In this document: positions 32,654-42,272 of the stretch, in pieces | How the letters are laid out: every line of letters starts with the position of its first letter | Numbering within the stretch: position 1 is the stretch's first letter | Source: CBDIHP01 sp965279195 | GTDB lineage: Bacteria; Planctomycetota; Planctomycetia; Isosphaerales; Isosphaeraceae | DNA: 64,000 nucleotides | Assembly (NCBI GenBank): GCA_965279195.1 | Contig: CBDIHP010000048.1 | Span: 372,001 to 436,000, forward strand | Direction: 5' to 3' | Translations under genes and position numbers: made by a program | The notes under the pieces: model-generated | The model's database searches: none | Told to the model about the DNA's origin: nothing | What the model saw: the letters and a program-made list of their open reading frames with translations, nothing else

Positions 32654-34363
32654 TCAGGGCTTCGGCTGGCCGGGCGTCGCGGGGGCGGCGGGGCCGGTCA
32701 CGTCGGTGAGCCGGGGGCCGGTGAGCAGGGGGGAGACCACCGGAGAGCCCATCGAGACCTCACGCGGCGGGGCCGCCATCGGCGGCAGGTCGGGGAGGGG
32801 GGGCTGATCCAGGTCGATCGTCGGGACCTGCGAGGGCTGGGCCGGTGCGGTCGCTTCCGGCTTGACGGCCGGGGCGTCCGCCTTCGGTTCCGCCTTCGGT
32901 TCCACCTTCGGCGACTCCGGGGCCGAGGCCTTCGGCGCGTCCGGCTTCGTCACCTTGGGCTTATTCTCCGCCGGAGCCGATTTCGCAGGCTCGGCCGCGG
33001 CGGGCTTGGCGACGTCCGGCCTGGCGGGCTCGGGTTTCGCCGGCTCGGGCGACTTCACTTCGGGGGCGACGGGCGACGGGGCGACCTCGACGGGGGGGGC
33101 TGCCGGGGCGGGGGCCCTGGTCTCGGCCGTGACGTCGACAGGGGTCGGGGGGACATCCGGCTCGACGGGGGGCGGGGCGACCTCGGCCCTCGGCTTCACC
33201 TGCGGCGGTGCCGGGGCGGACCCGGGGGTGGGGAGGGTCGGCTCGGGGAGCGGCGGCTGGGCCATCGCCGGCGCGGCCGTCGTCTCGGCCTGACGGTCGA
33301 TCGGGGCCGACTCGGCCGCCGCGATCCGGGGCGGGTTGGCGGGCGCGGGCTGGGTCGGACGCCACTCCCTGACGAGCCGCTTCGGACGGAGTTCCTCCGC
33401 CTGGGCGGAGCGAGCCGAGGTCGGCGTGATGTCGAACTTTCGGGTCGCGGGCGAGCCCGACGAACCGTTGGTCGAGGCGAGCGAGCCGGTCGCCGGCGCG
33501 GTCTCGGTGCCGGGTGCGGGGACTTCGATCGCGACGGGGAGGGTCGGGACCTTCTCGCCCGGGGGCATCTCGCCGGCCGTGCCCGCGCCGGTCGTCCGGA
33601 AGGCCGGGGCCGGGTCGCGGTAGTTGCGGGCCATCATCGGGCGGCCCCAGGGCTGATTGATCGGCACGCCGCCGGGGACGTTGCCGGGCTGCACGGCCGG
33701 GCCGCCCTGGAACGGCTGGGTCGAGCTGCGCGGGTTGCGGCCGGGGCCGGTGAGCGAGGCGATGGCCGCCGCCTCGGCGGCGCGGCGGTCCTGCCGCTCC
33801 TTCCAGCGGGCGACCATCCCGCGGATCGGGCCGCCGGCCTGCGTGGTGGCCACTTCCGGCTGCTCGACGACGGTCGCGGCGGGGATCTCGGCCTGTTCGC
33901 CGCGCATCCTGGCACCCAGCCGGGCGAAGGGGTTCTGGATCCGGCCGCCCGAGGGGGCCGGCTGGCCGGTCGGGGGGTTCACGGCCGCGACGTCGGAGAC
34001 GGGGATCACTTCTCGCTTGCCGGCCGGGGCCTTGGGTTCGTTCTCGCCCTTCGACGCGAGGTCGCCGGGCGTCGGTTGATTCCTGCGGCCGATCCACGAG
34101 AACAGACCCGTGCGCGGCGTCTGGTCGGCCGCGAGGTCGGGGGCCGGGTTCGATCGGCCGAACAGCCGGAATGGCTTCGAGCCATTCGCGGCGTCGGCGC
34201 CGGCCTGGCCGTTGTTGCCCGCCGTGAGCATGCCGTTGTAGCCGGCGGTCCACGGCGGAGAGCCGAGCCGCGAGTCATTCGCGGCCTGCCTCGCCGTGGC
34301 GGCGCATCCGGTCGCGGCCAGGCAGGCCGCCCCGAGCGCGGTCAGTACGTACCTTCGACGCAT
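32654..34363 (-). CDS. Pro/Ala-rich exported lipoprotein
   Basis: 569 residues from ATG 34363 (GGAGGAG upstream). A lipoprotein signal (MRRRYVLTALGAACLAATGC) has the lipobox Cys at about residue 20. The mature part is low in predicted structure: Gly/Asn then Arg/Ala-rich helical bits (WKERQDRRAAEAAAIASLTG), then about 250 residues of Pro/Ala/Lys/Glu repeats such as APEVKSPEPAKPEPARP. Such sequences span the periplasm or act as flexible tethers. No domain recognised. The longer frame back to 34633 has no signal and is rejected. Confidence 0.7.
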   Translation of the reverse strand: MRRRYVLTALGAACLAATGCAATARQAANDSRLGSPPWTAGYNGMLTAGNNGQAGADAANGSKPFRLFGRSNPAPDLAADQTPRTGLFSWIGRRNQPTPGDLASKGENEPKAPAGKREVIPVSDVAAVNPPTGQPAPSGGRIQNPFARLGARMRGEQAEIPAATVVEQPEVATTQAGGPIRGMVARWKERQDRRAAEAAAIASLTGPGRNPRSSTQPFQGGPAVQPGNVPGGVPINQPWGRPMMARNYRDPAPAFRTTGAGTAGEMPPGEKVPTLPVAIEVPAPGTETAPATGSLASTNGSSGSPATRKFDITPTSARSAQAEELRPKRLVREWRPTQPAPANPPRIAAAESAPIDRQAETTAAPAMAQPPLPEPTLPTPGSAPAPPQVKPRAEVAPPPVEPDVPPTPVDVTAETRAPAPAAPPVEVAPSPVAPEVKSPEPAKPEPARPDVAKPAAAEPAKSAPAENKPKVTKPDAPKASAPESPKVEPKAEPKADAPAVKPEATAPAQPSQVPTIDLDQPPLPDLPPMAAPPREVSMGSPVVSPLLTGPRLTDVTGPAAPATPGQPKP

Positions 34364-34791
34364 GGCGACTCCTCCGCCTTTGCTTCGACTTGATCTGTGG
34401 CGATCGCGTCGTTTCCGGACCATCCTGTCGGAACCCGCGACATCCGTCGCGGTCTCGTCCATCGCGCCATCCCGGTTGCCACGGGCCGAGGGGTCCTGCC
34501 CCGATCGGTGTCCGCGGCCCCGCCGAAACTGGCGCGGGTTGGCTTGCTTCCAACATCGGCGGCCCGGGGGCGCCGTTCGCCCGAAATCCGGGGCCCGGGG
34601 CGGGCCGACGAGCGTATAATGGATACACGCCACACAACCTGCACGACCGTCGCGCGATCGGCCCCGATCTGTCCCCCGGGAGGGGGTTGGGCGTTCACCC
34701 CACCGCGCGACCCGTTCGAGACGATATCGATCCAGGTCCGGACGTTTTCACGGTTTGCGTCGAACGTCCGGGCCGCCTCGGAGTCGCCTTC

Positions 34792-35355
34792 ATGCCTTCG
34801 TCCCCGTCACCCGCGCCGACCTCGAATCACTCGACCCCGGAGGGCGATTTCCCCCCCGCCTCGCTCCTGACCGATCTCGACCCCGAGAGCCGCCAGGCCA
34901 TCCAGGCGCTCATGGTCGAGTCGGACGTGCCCTCCGGCCAGCCCTTGCTCGAACAGGGGCAGCCGAACGACCGCCTGTTCGTGCTGGTCGAGGGGACCGT
35001 GACGATCCTGCGGACCCACCCGACCGGGCAGACCGAGGCCGTCACCCACCTGAACGCCCCGGCCGTCTTCGGCACCACCTCGTTCTTCCGGCCTGTCCCG
35101 CCGATGACCACCACCCGCACCGCCACCCCCTGCAAGCTCCTGACCCTCGACCGCGACGCCCACGAGCGGCTCCGCAAGGAATCCCCCGGCGCGGCCGAGG
35201 CCCTGGCTCTGGCGGCCGTGAGGATCCTCTCGGAACGCTTCGACATCCTCCTCGACCGGTTCGACGACTACATCCAGAAGCATCCCGAAGGCCCCGCACG
35301 CGCCAGCGAATGGGGCCGCTTCCGCGCGAGGCTGTTCGAGGAGCCGGGCGTCTGA
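34792..35355 (+). CDS. Cyclic-nucleotide-binding-domain protein
   Basis: 187 residues from ATG 34792. A cNMP-binding beta-barrel covers about residues 25-140 (SGQPLLEQGQPNDRLFVLVEGTVTI, then VFGTTSFFRPVPPM, TATPCKLLTLDRDAHERL). The phosphate-binding cassette lacks the canonical RxA arginine pattern I would expect (here TTTRTATP), so nucleotide binding is uncertain. A C-terminal helix (AVRILSERFDILLDRFDDYIQKHP) follows with no DNA-binding domain, unlike CRP. Start chosen for the conserved barrel; no strong Shine-Dalgarno. Confidence 0.75.
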   Translation: MPSSPSPAPTSNHSTPEGDFPPASLLTDLDPESRQAIQALMVESDVPSGQPLLEQGQPNDRLFVLVEGTVTILRTHPTGQTEAVTHLNAPAVFGTTSFFRPVPPMTTTRTATPCKLLTLDRDAHERLRKESPGAAEALALAAVRILSERFDILLDRFDDYIQKHPEGPARASEWGRFRARLFEEPGV

Positions 35356-35372
35356 CGAGCTGCCGAAGGCAT

Positions 35373-35511
35373 GGAGTGCGGCAGCGAGCGTCCGCTCTGT
35401 TGTCGCGGAGCTTGCTCCGCGCGCCCGGCCGGAGTCTACTGCTGTCGACCGGATGTGGCCTCCCGGGAGCAGCTCCCGCCACGCGGGAGCGGAAGCGAGC
35501 TTCCGCACTCC
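35373..35511. repeat. Family A palindromic element, copy 4 (139 bp)
   Basis: Begins GGAGTGCGGCAGCGAGCG and ends AGCGAGCTTCCGCACTCC, with internal GCGGAGCTTGCTCCGC and GGGAGCAGCTCCC hairpins. Followed by GGGCGGTC, which also follows the copy at 46087 and may be part of the element. It fills the gap between the cNMP-domain gene and the dihaem cytochrome gene. Confidence 0.88.
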
Positions 35512-35565
35512 GGGCGGTCGGGAATGCGGATGAGTTTGGATGTCTCGACTTGAAGGGAACAGGCG

Positions 35566-38500
35566 ATGACGAGCCTGGCGATCTGCGTCCTCGGGTGGTC
35601 CCTGCTGGCCCAAGTCCCCGACGGCGACCCGAAGCGGGGGGCGAAGGTTTTCTTCGCCCCCACCTTCGCCTGCGCCCGCTGCCATGAGGGGACGAACGGC
35701 TCCGAGCCCCTCGGGCCCGACCTGACGAAGCTCGGCCGCGAGGTCACGACCGAGCACATCGCCGAATCGATCCGCCAGCCCTCGAAGCAGATCAAGGAGG
35801 GGTATTCCACGGTCACGGCTGTGACCAAAGACGGCGCGACGCTCACCGGGCTCGACGGCGGCGAGACGCCGGGGGGCCGCGTGATCAAGTCGCTGGGGGC
35901 CGACGGGCGGGTGGTCGTCGCGACGTTGCCGAGGGAGTCGATCGAGGCGTTCCGCAAGGACGCGACCTCGATCATGCCCGCCGGCCTGGCCGAGCAGATC
36001 GCCGACCCGAACGCCTTCCGCGACCTCGTCGCCTACGTCAAGGCCGTCGCCGATGGGGGGAAGGCGAAGGCCGTCGAACTCCGGCCCGACACGGCCTCGC
36101 TCGTCCCCCAACTCCCCGCCTACGAGAACGACCTCGACCACGCCGCCCTGATCCGCGGCTGGGGGCCCGAGAGCTACAAGAGGGGCGAGGCAATCTTCTC
36201 GCAGGTCTGCGCCAACTGCCACGGCACGCTCGACCGGCCCGGCTCGCTGCCGACGGCCCCGCGGTTCGCCTCGGCCGCATTCAAGAACGGCTCGGATCCG
36301 TACCGGCTCTACCGGACCCTGACGCACGGCTACGGCCTGATGACGCCGCAGGCCTGGATGGTCCCCCGGCAGAAGTACGACGTCATCCACTACCTCCGCG
36401 AGACGTTCCTCAAGGATCGGAATCCGTCAAAATATACGGACGTGGATGCGAACTTCCTCGCCGGCCTGCCGAAGGGGCGCTCGCTCGGGCCCGCGCCCAC
36501 CCAGGTCGAGCCCTGGCGGATCATGGACTACGGGCCGTCGCTGACGGCGGCCTATGAGGTCCGGCGGGGGTCGGGGAACTTCGCCTACAAGGGCATCGCC
36601 GTCCGGCTCGACGAGGGGCCCGGAGGCATCGCGCGCGGCAAGGCCTGGGCGCTCTACGACCACGACACCATGCGGCTCGTGGCGTGCTGGACCGGCGACC
36701 AGTTCATCGACTGGCAGAGCATCCACTTCAACGGTAGCCACGGCATCCACCCGACCCCGGCCGGCAGGGTCTCCCTCGCCAACCCGCCGGGCCCCGGCTG
36801 GGCTGACCCGAAGATCGGCAGCTTCGACGACCCCCGGAATCTCGGCCGCGACGGCAAGCCCTACGGGCCGTTGCCGAAGCCCTGGAGCACCTACAAGGGC
36901 CTCTACCACCACGGCGACCGCACCATCCTGTCGTACAAGGTTGGCGACGCCGATGTGCTCGACGCCATGTCGATCGAGGAGAATCCCGAGGCCCGGGGCG
37001 TCCCCATCTTCGCCAGGACGCTCCACGTCGGGCCGTCGAAGGGGGCCCTCAGGCTCCGCGTGGCCCCGGCGCGGACGGCCGTGGCGGTTATCGGTCCGGG
37101 CGAACTGTCGGACGACGAGGGGGTCCAGGTCCTGAAGCTGCCTGCCTCGGATGCGGCGCGAGATATCAAGATCCTCATGTCCGAACAGGTGATTGCGCGC
37201 CTGCGCCGGTATGCGAGCACGAATTCGCCCCCCGTCGAATCCCTGCCGGCGCTGACGAAGGGCGGCCCCGCGCGCTGGAACCAGACGCTGGCGACGACGG
37301 CGGTCAAGGGCAACGACGACGGCCCGTTCGCGATGGACCTGCTGACGCACCCCGAGCGGAACCCCTGGAACAGCCGGATGCGGTTCGGCGGCCTGGACTT
37401 CACGCCCGACGGGAAATCGGCCTACCTCTGCGACTGGGACGGCGACGCCTGGCGAGTCGACGGCCTCCTCGACCCCTCGGGCAAGCTGACCTGGCGGCGC
37501 ATCGCCTCGGGGATGTTCCAGGCGCTCGGGCTCAAGGTGGTGAATGGCGACATCTACATAACCTGCCGCGACCAGATCGTGATCCTCCGCGACCTCAACG
37601 GCGACGGCGAGACCGACTTCTACAAATGCTTCAACAACGACCAGCAGGCGACCGAGCATTTCCACGAATTCGCGATGGACCTCCAGACCGACCGCGAGGG
37701 CAATTTCTACTACGCCCGCGCCGGCCGGCACGCCCTCCCGGCGGTCGTCCCCCAGCACGGCACCCTGCTCAAGGTGAGCAAGGACGGCTCGAAGACCGAG
37801 ATCCTCGCCCGGGGCTTCCGCGCCCCCAATGGCGTCTGCCTCAACGACGACGGCACGTTCTTCCTCACCGATCAGGAAGGCTTCTGGCTGCCCAAGAACC
37901 GGATCAACTGGGTCAAGCCCGGCGGGTTCTACGGCAATCTCTGGGGCTACCAGGACGTCACCGACCCCTCGAACGACGCCATGGAGCCCCCCATCTGCTG
38001 GATCACCAACGACTTCGACCGCTCGCCGTCGGAGATCCTCAAGGTCGACTCCCCCGCCTGGGGCCCATTGAACGGTTCCTATTTGAACATGTCGTACGGC
38101 TACGGCAAGTTCTACGTCGTGCTCAGGGAACGCCTCGGCGACGTGATGCAGGGGGGGATGATCGGCCTGCCCCTGCCTCGGCTGGCGTCGGGCATCATGC
38201 GGGGCCGGTTCCACCCGCAGGACCACCAGCTCTACGCCTGCGGCATGTTCGCCTGGGCCGGCAGCCAGGAGCAGCCCGGCGGCTTCTACCGCCTCCGCGT
38301 CACCGGCCAGCCGCCTCGCATGCCGGTGGGGCTCAAGTTCCGCAAGGGCAAGGTCCTCCTCGACTTCACCGACCCCATCGACCCATCGAGCCTCTCGGAC
38401 CTCTCCCACTTCGGCGTCAAGGTCTGGTCCCTGCGCCGGACGGCGAACTACGGGTCGAAGCACTACAACGAACACCCCCTGACCGTCGCCGCCGCGAGCC

Positions 38501-38649
38501 TCTCGCCCGACCGGAAGACCCTCACCCTGACCGTCCCCGACCTCGCGCCGACGTGGTGCATCGAACTGGTCTACGCCCTCAAGGCCCCGGGCGGCGAGCC
38601 GGTCGAGGGGGTCGTTCATGGGTCAATTCATAAACTCCCAGAGAACTGA
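35566..38649 (+). CDS. Large exported dihaem cytochrome c / beta-propeller-type planctomycete protein
   Basis: 1027 residues. Signal region 1-15, then haem c site CARCH (about residue 38) in a planctomycete haem-binding domain with IRQPSKQIKEGY, and a second CANCH (about residue 216). A large central region (SRGNFAYKG-type, then YGPLPKPWSTYKGLYHHGDRT) resembles DUF6797-containing proteins. The C-terminal half has a six-bladed-propeller look (RFGGLDFTPDGKSAYLCDWDGD, DGSKTEILARGFRAPNGVCL, GNLWGYQD). Likely a periplasmic dehydrogenase-like cytochrome; substrate unknown. The TGA stop (38647-38649) is the first three bases of a family D repeat. Confidence 0.85.
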   Translation: MTSLAICVLGWSLLAQVPDGDPKRGAKVFFAPTFACARCHEGTNGSEPLGPDLTKLGREVTTEHIAESIRQPSKQIKEGYSTVTAVTKDGATLTGLDGGETPGGRVIKSLGADGRVVVATLPRESIEAFRKDATSIMPAGLAEQIADPNAFRDLVAYVKAVADGGKAKAVELRPDTASLVPQLPAYENDLDHAALIRGWGPESYKRGEAIFSQVCANCHGTLDRPGSLPTAPRFASAAFKNGSDPYRLYRTLTHGYGLMTPQAWMVPRQKYDVIHYLRETFLKDRNPSKYTDVDANFLAGLPKGRSLGPAPTQVEPWRIMDYGPSLTAAYEVRRGSGNFAYKGIAVRLDEGPGGIARGKAWALYDHDTMRLVACWTGDQFIDWQSIHFNGSHGIHPTPAGRVSLANPPGPGWADPKIGSFDDPRNLGRDGKPYGPLPKPWSTYKGLYHHGDRTILSYKVGDADVLDAMSIEENPEARGVPIFARTLHVGPSKGALRLRVAPARTAVAVIGPGELSDDEGVQVLKLPASDAARDIKILMSEQVIARLRRYASTNSPPVESLPALTKGGPARWNQTLATTAVKGNDDGPFAMDLLTHPERNPWNSRMRFGGLDFTPDGKSAYLCDWDGDAWRVDGLLDPSGKLTWRRIASGMFQALGLKVVNGDIYITCRDQIVILRDLNGDGETDFYKCFNNDQQATEHFHEFAMDLQTDREGNFYYARAGRHALPAVVPQHGTLLKVSKDGSKTEILARGFRAPNGVCLNDDGTFFLTDQEGFWLPKNRINWVKPGGFYGNLWGYQDVTDPSNDAMEPPICWITNDFDRSPSEILKVDSPAWGPLNGSYLNMSYGYGKFYVVLRERLGDVMQGGMIGLPLPRLASGIMRGRFHPQDHQLYACGMFAWAGSQEQPGGFYRLRVTGQPPRMPVGLKFRKGKVLLDFTDPIDPSSLSDLSHFGVKVWSLRRTANYGSKHYNEHPLTVAAASLSPDRKTLTLTVPDLAPTWCIELVYALKAPGGEPVEGVVHGSIHKLPEN

Positions 38650-38745
38650 ACCACAGAGACACGGAGGGCACAGAGAGGAGATGAGTTCGGTAGAAATCGG
38701 ATTCCACTCATCTTCACTCCGTGTTCTCTGTGTCTCTGTGGTTCA
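38647..38745. repeat. Family D element (ACCACAGAGACAC type), copy 1
   Basis: Inverted arms TGAACCACAGAGACACGGAG (38647) and CTCCGTGTTCTCTGTGTCTC...GTTCA (about 38717-38745). The left arm begins at the cytochrome stop codon and the right arm ends 14 bp before the stop of the convergent membrane gene. Confidence 0.88.
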
Positions 38746-38758
38746 ATCCACGTCTCGT

Positions 38759-39133
38759 TTACCCATGCTCCATCAGCAACCCGATGCCCTTGGTCATGGC
38801 ATAGAACGCCAGGACTGAGCCCAGCAGGGCCACGGCCTTGCCGACGCGGGGGCGGTGGCGCTCGATGGTCTCGGCGAGGGTGACGATCAGGCCGACGAGC
38901 AGGAACTTGTAGGCGATCATCCCGACGATGTTCGCCTTGTGGAAGAACCACGCCGCGATCGGGTTCGCCTCGTAGAAATGGCTGCCCGAGCGGAGCAGAA
39001 TGTACGTCACGAACAGGTCGCCCGCGCTCAGGAGCACCAGCCAGACCCCGAACTGCCCGAGGTGGCTCTCGCTCAGGAGCGTGTGCAGGAAGTCGTGGCG
39101 GGCCCGCGGTTCGTCTTCGAGGTCATCTCGCAT
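38759..39133 (-). CDS. DUF5658-like small membrane protein
   Basis: 124 residues, with about three hydrophobic spans (FGVWLVLLSAGDLFVTYILL, VGMIAYKFLLVGLIVTLAE, AVALLGSVLAFYAMTKGIGLL). The motif D-x-x-x-T between spans 1 and 2 and the SHFYEANPIAAWFF segment are typical of DUF5658 proteins, whose function is unknown. Start 39133 (MRDDLEDEP); longer frame rejected because it runs into the divergent esterase 5' region. 53 bp separates it from the divergent esterase. Confidence 0.75.
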   Translation of the reverse strand: MRDDLEDEPRARHDFLHTLLSESHLGQFGVWLVLLSAGDLFVTYILLRSGSHFYEANPIAAWFFHKANIVGMIAYKFLLVGLIVTLAETIERHRPRVGKAVALLGSVLAFYAMTKGIGLLMEHG

Positions 39134-39185
39134 CGCCGAAGGGTTCCCGGATAGCAGGACGGGGCAGGGCAGGGGAGTGTCGCGG

Positions 39186-40193
39186 ATGAGATGGATCAAC
39201 CGGGTCGGATTTGCCGGAGTGTTGATGGTTGCCTCGCTGGCCGGGGCCCAGGAGGCCAAGCCCCAGACGCCCGCGAAGGCCGCGCGGCCGGACCTGCGGC
39301 TGCCGGTGACGACGGTCGAGATCGCCTCGAAGTCGGTCGGCCGGACGCTCAAGTATAACGTCGCCCTGCCCCCTGGATATGACCGCCCCGGAAACGCGAC
39401 GCGCTACCCCGTCGTCTACCTGCTGCACGGCTACTCCGGCAACTACGCCCAGTGGAACCGCTTCGGAGGCCCGAAGGGCGCCCGCGGCGTCGGGCTCGAC
39501 CTGATCGTCGTCATGCCCGACGGCGGCAACTCCTGGTACATCAACTGGGCCGACACCCAGGGCCCGCCGGGCACCAGGGAACTCTGGGAGGACTATCTCA
39601 TCAAGGAAGTCGTCCCCGACGTCGACGCCCGGTTCCGCACCATCGCCGCCCGCGACGGCCGGGCCATCAACGGCCTCTCGATGGGCGGCTACGGCGCCCT
39701 GATGATCGGCCTGCGGCACCCCGAACTGTTCTGCTCCGTTGGATCGCAGGCGGGTGCCTTGCGGTTTGCCAGCCAGTACGCCAAAAACCTCCGCGACGGC
39801 AAGGAGCCGCCGTTCCAGAACAAGGAACCCGAGAAGCTCGACGCCAAGCCCAAGGCCGAGGTCGAGATCGAAGGCTTCCGATCCCCCCGCGAGCGCACCC
39901 CACGCGGCCGGGCCTTCCTGACCGCCGATCAGGCCGACGCGTATGACCCGTTCGCGATCGTCCTCAAGATCCCCAGGGACAAGCTCCCCCACCTCTGCAT
40001 CGACTGCGGCACCGAGGATGTCTTGCTCAACGACAGCCGGGACTTCGTCAAGCTCCTGCTCGAACATAAGATCCCATTCACCTATTCCGAATCCCCCGGC
40101 GAACACGTCGGCGCCTACTGGCAGCGTGAGATCCCCCACGCCCTCGCCATCCAGGCGAGCGTGCTGCGCCGGGCCGCGAATCGCAGCCGGTAG
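39186..40193 (+). CDS. Exported alpha/beta-hydrolase esterase
   Basis: 335 residues with a signal peptide (about 1-21, ending SLAGAQ). The esterase D/antigen 85-like fold shows VVYLLHGYSGNYAQWNR (oxyanion region), RAINGLSMGGYGALMIGLRHPELF (nucleophile Ser in GLSMGG), Asp in CIDCGTEDVLLNDSRDF and His in ESPGEHVGAYW. It probably cleaves small acyl or feruloyl-type esters outside the cytoplasm. Start ATG 39186 is preferred for the signal peptide; the region before 39186 overlaps the divergent gene. Monocistronic; followed by a family B repeat. Confidence 0.9.
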   Translation: MRWINRVGFAGVLMVASLAGAQEAKPQTPAKAARPDLRLPVTTVEIASKSVGRTLKYNVALPPGYDRPGNATRYPVVYLLHGYSGNYAQWNRFGGPKGARGVGLDLIVVMPDGGNSWYINWADTQGPPGTRELWEDYLIKEVVPDVDARFRTIAARDGRAINGLSMGGYGALMIGLRHPELFCSVGSQAGALRFASQYAKNLRDGKEPPFQNKEPEKLDAKPKAEVEIEGFRSPRERTPRGRAFLTADQADAYDPFAIVLKIPRDKLPHLCIDCGTEDVLLNDSRDFVKLLLEHKIPFTYSESPGEHVGAYWQREIPHALAIQASVLRRAANRSR

Positions 40194-40229
40194 GGGCGGA
40201 CAATCGAAGGGTGCCCGCGGGTCTCATCC

Positions 40230-40396
40230 GCGCTGGGCGAGGGTCTCCAGACCCCGCCCCCACGAAAATCGAAGGGGATCACAAGCCGGGTCTCCAGACC
40301 CATTCCTGCGAATCATGCGAACGGGTCTGGAGACCCGGTTTTGCGGTACGGCGGGTCTGGGGTAGGGGCGGGGTCTGGAGACCTGCCCCCAGCGCC
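40230..40396. repeat. Family B palindromic element, copy 3 (about 167 bp)
   Basis: Outer arms GCGCTGGGCGAGGGTCTCC and its complement ending at about 40396 (CCCCCAGCGC). Internal GGGTCTCCAGACCC repeats occur at least three times in both orientations. It fills the gap between convergent esterase and lipoyl-type genes. Confidence 0.85.
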
Positions 40397-40408
40397 CGGG
40401 TTGGCCGC

Positions 40409-41293
40409 TTACTTCTTTTCCGCGGGCATATCTTGCTCCTTGTCCTTCCCTTCCGGGTGCAGGACCAGGATCTGGAAGCTATTGCCGACGGTGTCGCCGG
40501 CCTTGAAGCGGGTCTGGCCGAATGGGCCGGGCATCCCGCCAAAACCTCGGGCCGACAGGAAGCGGACGACCCCGTCCTCGGGGGCGCGGACGGCCTTAAC
40601 CCTCGAGGCCTCTTCCTCCAGGGCCTTGAGGTCGGTACCTGCCCGGGTCGCGATGGCATGGAGCCGGAACTCGGCGAGCTTCGCCTTCTCGACGGCGGCC
40701 TCCAACTCCTTCTGCCGGCGAGGGTGCGTGAACTCCTCCAGGACCTTCCTCTTCGTCAAGGACCGTTCGTAGGCGAAACCGGCCTTGGTCGCCTCGAATT
40801 CAGCGGCCGTGAGCGTCGGGTCTTCCGCGTTACGGGCTGCACGCTTCACGGCGGCGAGTTTCGCCCCGGCAGCCTTGTGGGCCTGCCCCGCGAGGACGAT
40901 CTCGCCCGAAACCTCTTCGATTTCGTCGCGTTTCGTGCCGCCGACGAACTCGCGCAAACGCAGCTCGGCGACCTCGCGGTCCAGACGGCTGCTGGCGTGT
41001 TCGGCCTTCGCTTCTTCGAGCTTCTGCACCAACTCGCTCAGCTTGGCTTCGAGCGAGGGCGACTTGAGCTGAAATAAAAGATCCCCCTTCTTGACCGCCT
41101 TGCCCTCCTCGACGATCGACACAAGCGTGTACTCGCCCCACTTCTGTGGCGCGATGATGGGGACGCCGAATCGTTCTCGCATCGCCTCGGCCCGCCGGTC
41201 CTCCCGGCGCAATTCGGGATTCTGGGCGGTGACGGGGCCGGCGATACCGACGCAGGTGCAGAGGGCGAGGGCCAGGGTCGATCGGGGGGGCAT
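40409..41293 (-). CDS. Exported biotin/lipoyl-like coiled-coil protein (HlyD/MFP-like)
   Basis: 294 residues. Signal peptide about 1-23 (ending GPVTAQ). A first half-barrel, VPIIAPQKWGEYTLVSIVEEGKAVKKGDLLFQLKSP, is a lipoyl-type hairpin. A long helical coiled coil follows (about 75-200; LSELVQKLEEAKAEHASSRLDREVAELRLRE), then a second half-barrel (VRAPEDGVVRFLSARG and FKAGDTVGNSFQILVL). The arrangement is that of periplasmic adaptor proteins of efflux or secretion systems. No transporter or outer-membrane gene is adjacent, which is unusual for a functional adaptor. Confidence 0.8.
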   Translation of the reverse strand: MPPRSTLALALCTCVGIAGPVTAQNPELRREDRRAEAMRERFGVPIIAPQKWGEYTLVSIVEEGKAVKKGDLLFQLKSPSLEAKLSELVQKLEEAKAEHASSRLDREVAELRLREFVGGTKRDEIEEVSGEIVLAGQAHKAAGAKLAAVKRAARNAEDPTLTAAEFEATKAGFAYERSLTKRKVLEEFTHPRRQKELEAAVEKAKLAEFRLHAIATRAGTDLKALEEEASRVKAVRAPEDGVVRFLSARGFGGMPGPFGQTRFKAGDTVGNSFQILVLHPEGKDKEQDMPAEKK

Positions 41294-41417
41294 TCGACGT
41301 CCTCGTTGGGGGAGTGTCTGAGGGTGTTCGGACAGCGGATTCGATGTTAGGCAGGCGGATCCTTCGATGCCAGGGGTAGGCGGGCGTCCCTGCCCGCCCG
41401 GGTCCGCCGAGGGTTGC

Positions 41418-41801
41418 TCAGCGGTGGTGCCGGTAGCCGCCGTGGTGGCCGCCGTAATATCCGCCGCCGTGGTGGCCGCCGTAATATCCGCCGCCGTGAC
41501 GGTAGCCGTTATAGCCGCGGTTGTAGCCGCCGTAGCCGCCGTAGCCGAAACCGCCGTAGTAGGGATAGACCCTCGGGGCCACGACCACCGGCGCGGGGAC
41601 GACCGGGGCGTAGTAGCTGCTGTATCCGTAGCCCGCGCCGGGCCAGCCGTAGCCGTAGTTCGAGTAGCCGAGCGAGAACCCGCCGCGATAGGGGTTCCCG
41701 ACCCCGATGCCGATGTTCACCCCCTGCGCCTGGGTGGGGGTGGCGAACGAGCCCAGGGTCAGCATGCCGCCGAGGGCCAGGGTGGTGATTGCGGAACGCA
41801 T
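41418..41801 (-). CDS. Exported Gly/Tyr/His-rich protein
   Basis: 127 residues from ATG 41801, with a signal peptide (about 1-25, ending TPTQAQ). The mature part is a short conserved-looking segment (GVNIGIGVGNPYRGG) then Tyr/Gly-rich sequence, ending in three GGGYYGGHHGG-type repeats and RHHR. The coding DNA is repetitive (near-identical 21- to 30-bp units at 41440-41500). Tyr/Gly/His-rich exported proteins are common in planctomycetes; adhesion, coating or metal binding are possible but unproven. Confidence 0.75.
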   Translation of the reverse strand: MRSAITTLALGGMLTLGSFATPTQAQGVNIGIGVGNPYRGGFSLGYSNYGYGWPGAGYGYSSYYAPVVPAPVVVAPRVYPYYGGFGYGGYGGYNRGYNGYRHGGGYYGGHHGGGYYGGHHGGYRHHR

Positions 41802-42272
41802 GGCAGGTCGTCCTTTCCTCAACGTCCTCTGTTCTGGGGTCTTCGATCCCGGGTGTCGTCCGCTCAGGATCTCGCCTTTCACCCAATGCGACCCTCATGC
41901 CAATCGGGAAATTGGACCCGCATGGTTCTCTATCCGATTGTCATTAATGGTTTTATGTCGAGCCGATCGGGTTTGTCGATCTTTCAGACACCGCGATTCG
42001 CACCCAACAGAAATCTCACGCCCCGCCCGGAAAGTCGCGCGGAGGGATCAAAAGTGGGATGTTTTCTGAGAGGGCCATTCCTTCGCACCCTTGGAGGGTG
42101 CGAAACTCCCGACTCGACGGAACCGCGCAGACTCAAGTTGTGCCCATCGGCGATCAATGGTACAGGGAGGGCCTCCCAGGACGACGCGCCAATGGATCCG
42201 GTCCGGCGTCGAAGGCCCCCTTTCACCTTCGCAAGGCGTGTCTGCGGTTAGCTTTGCGAAGCGGCAAGGTCA
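41802..42272. other. 470-bp intergenic stretch, AT-richer than its surroundings
   Basis: Divergent spacer before the sulfotransferase gene. It holds one clear perfect hairpin (TTCGCACCC-TTGGA-GGGTGCGAA, 42082-42104) without a T run. Between 41930 and 42000 the sequence is distinctly AT-richer than the rest of the window. No gene, known RNA or repeat-family member is recognised. Confidence 0.4.
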
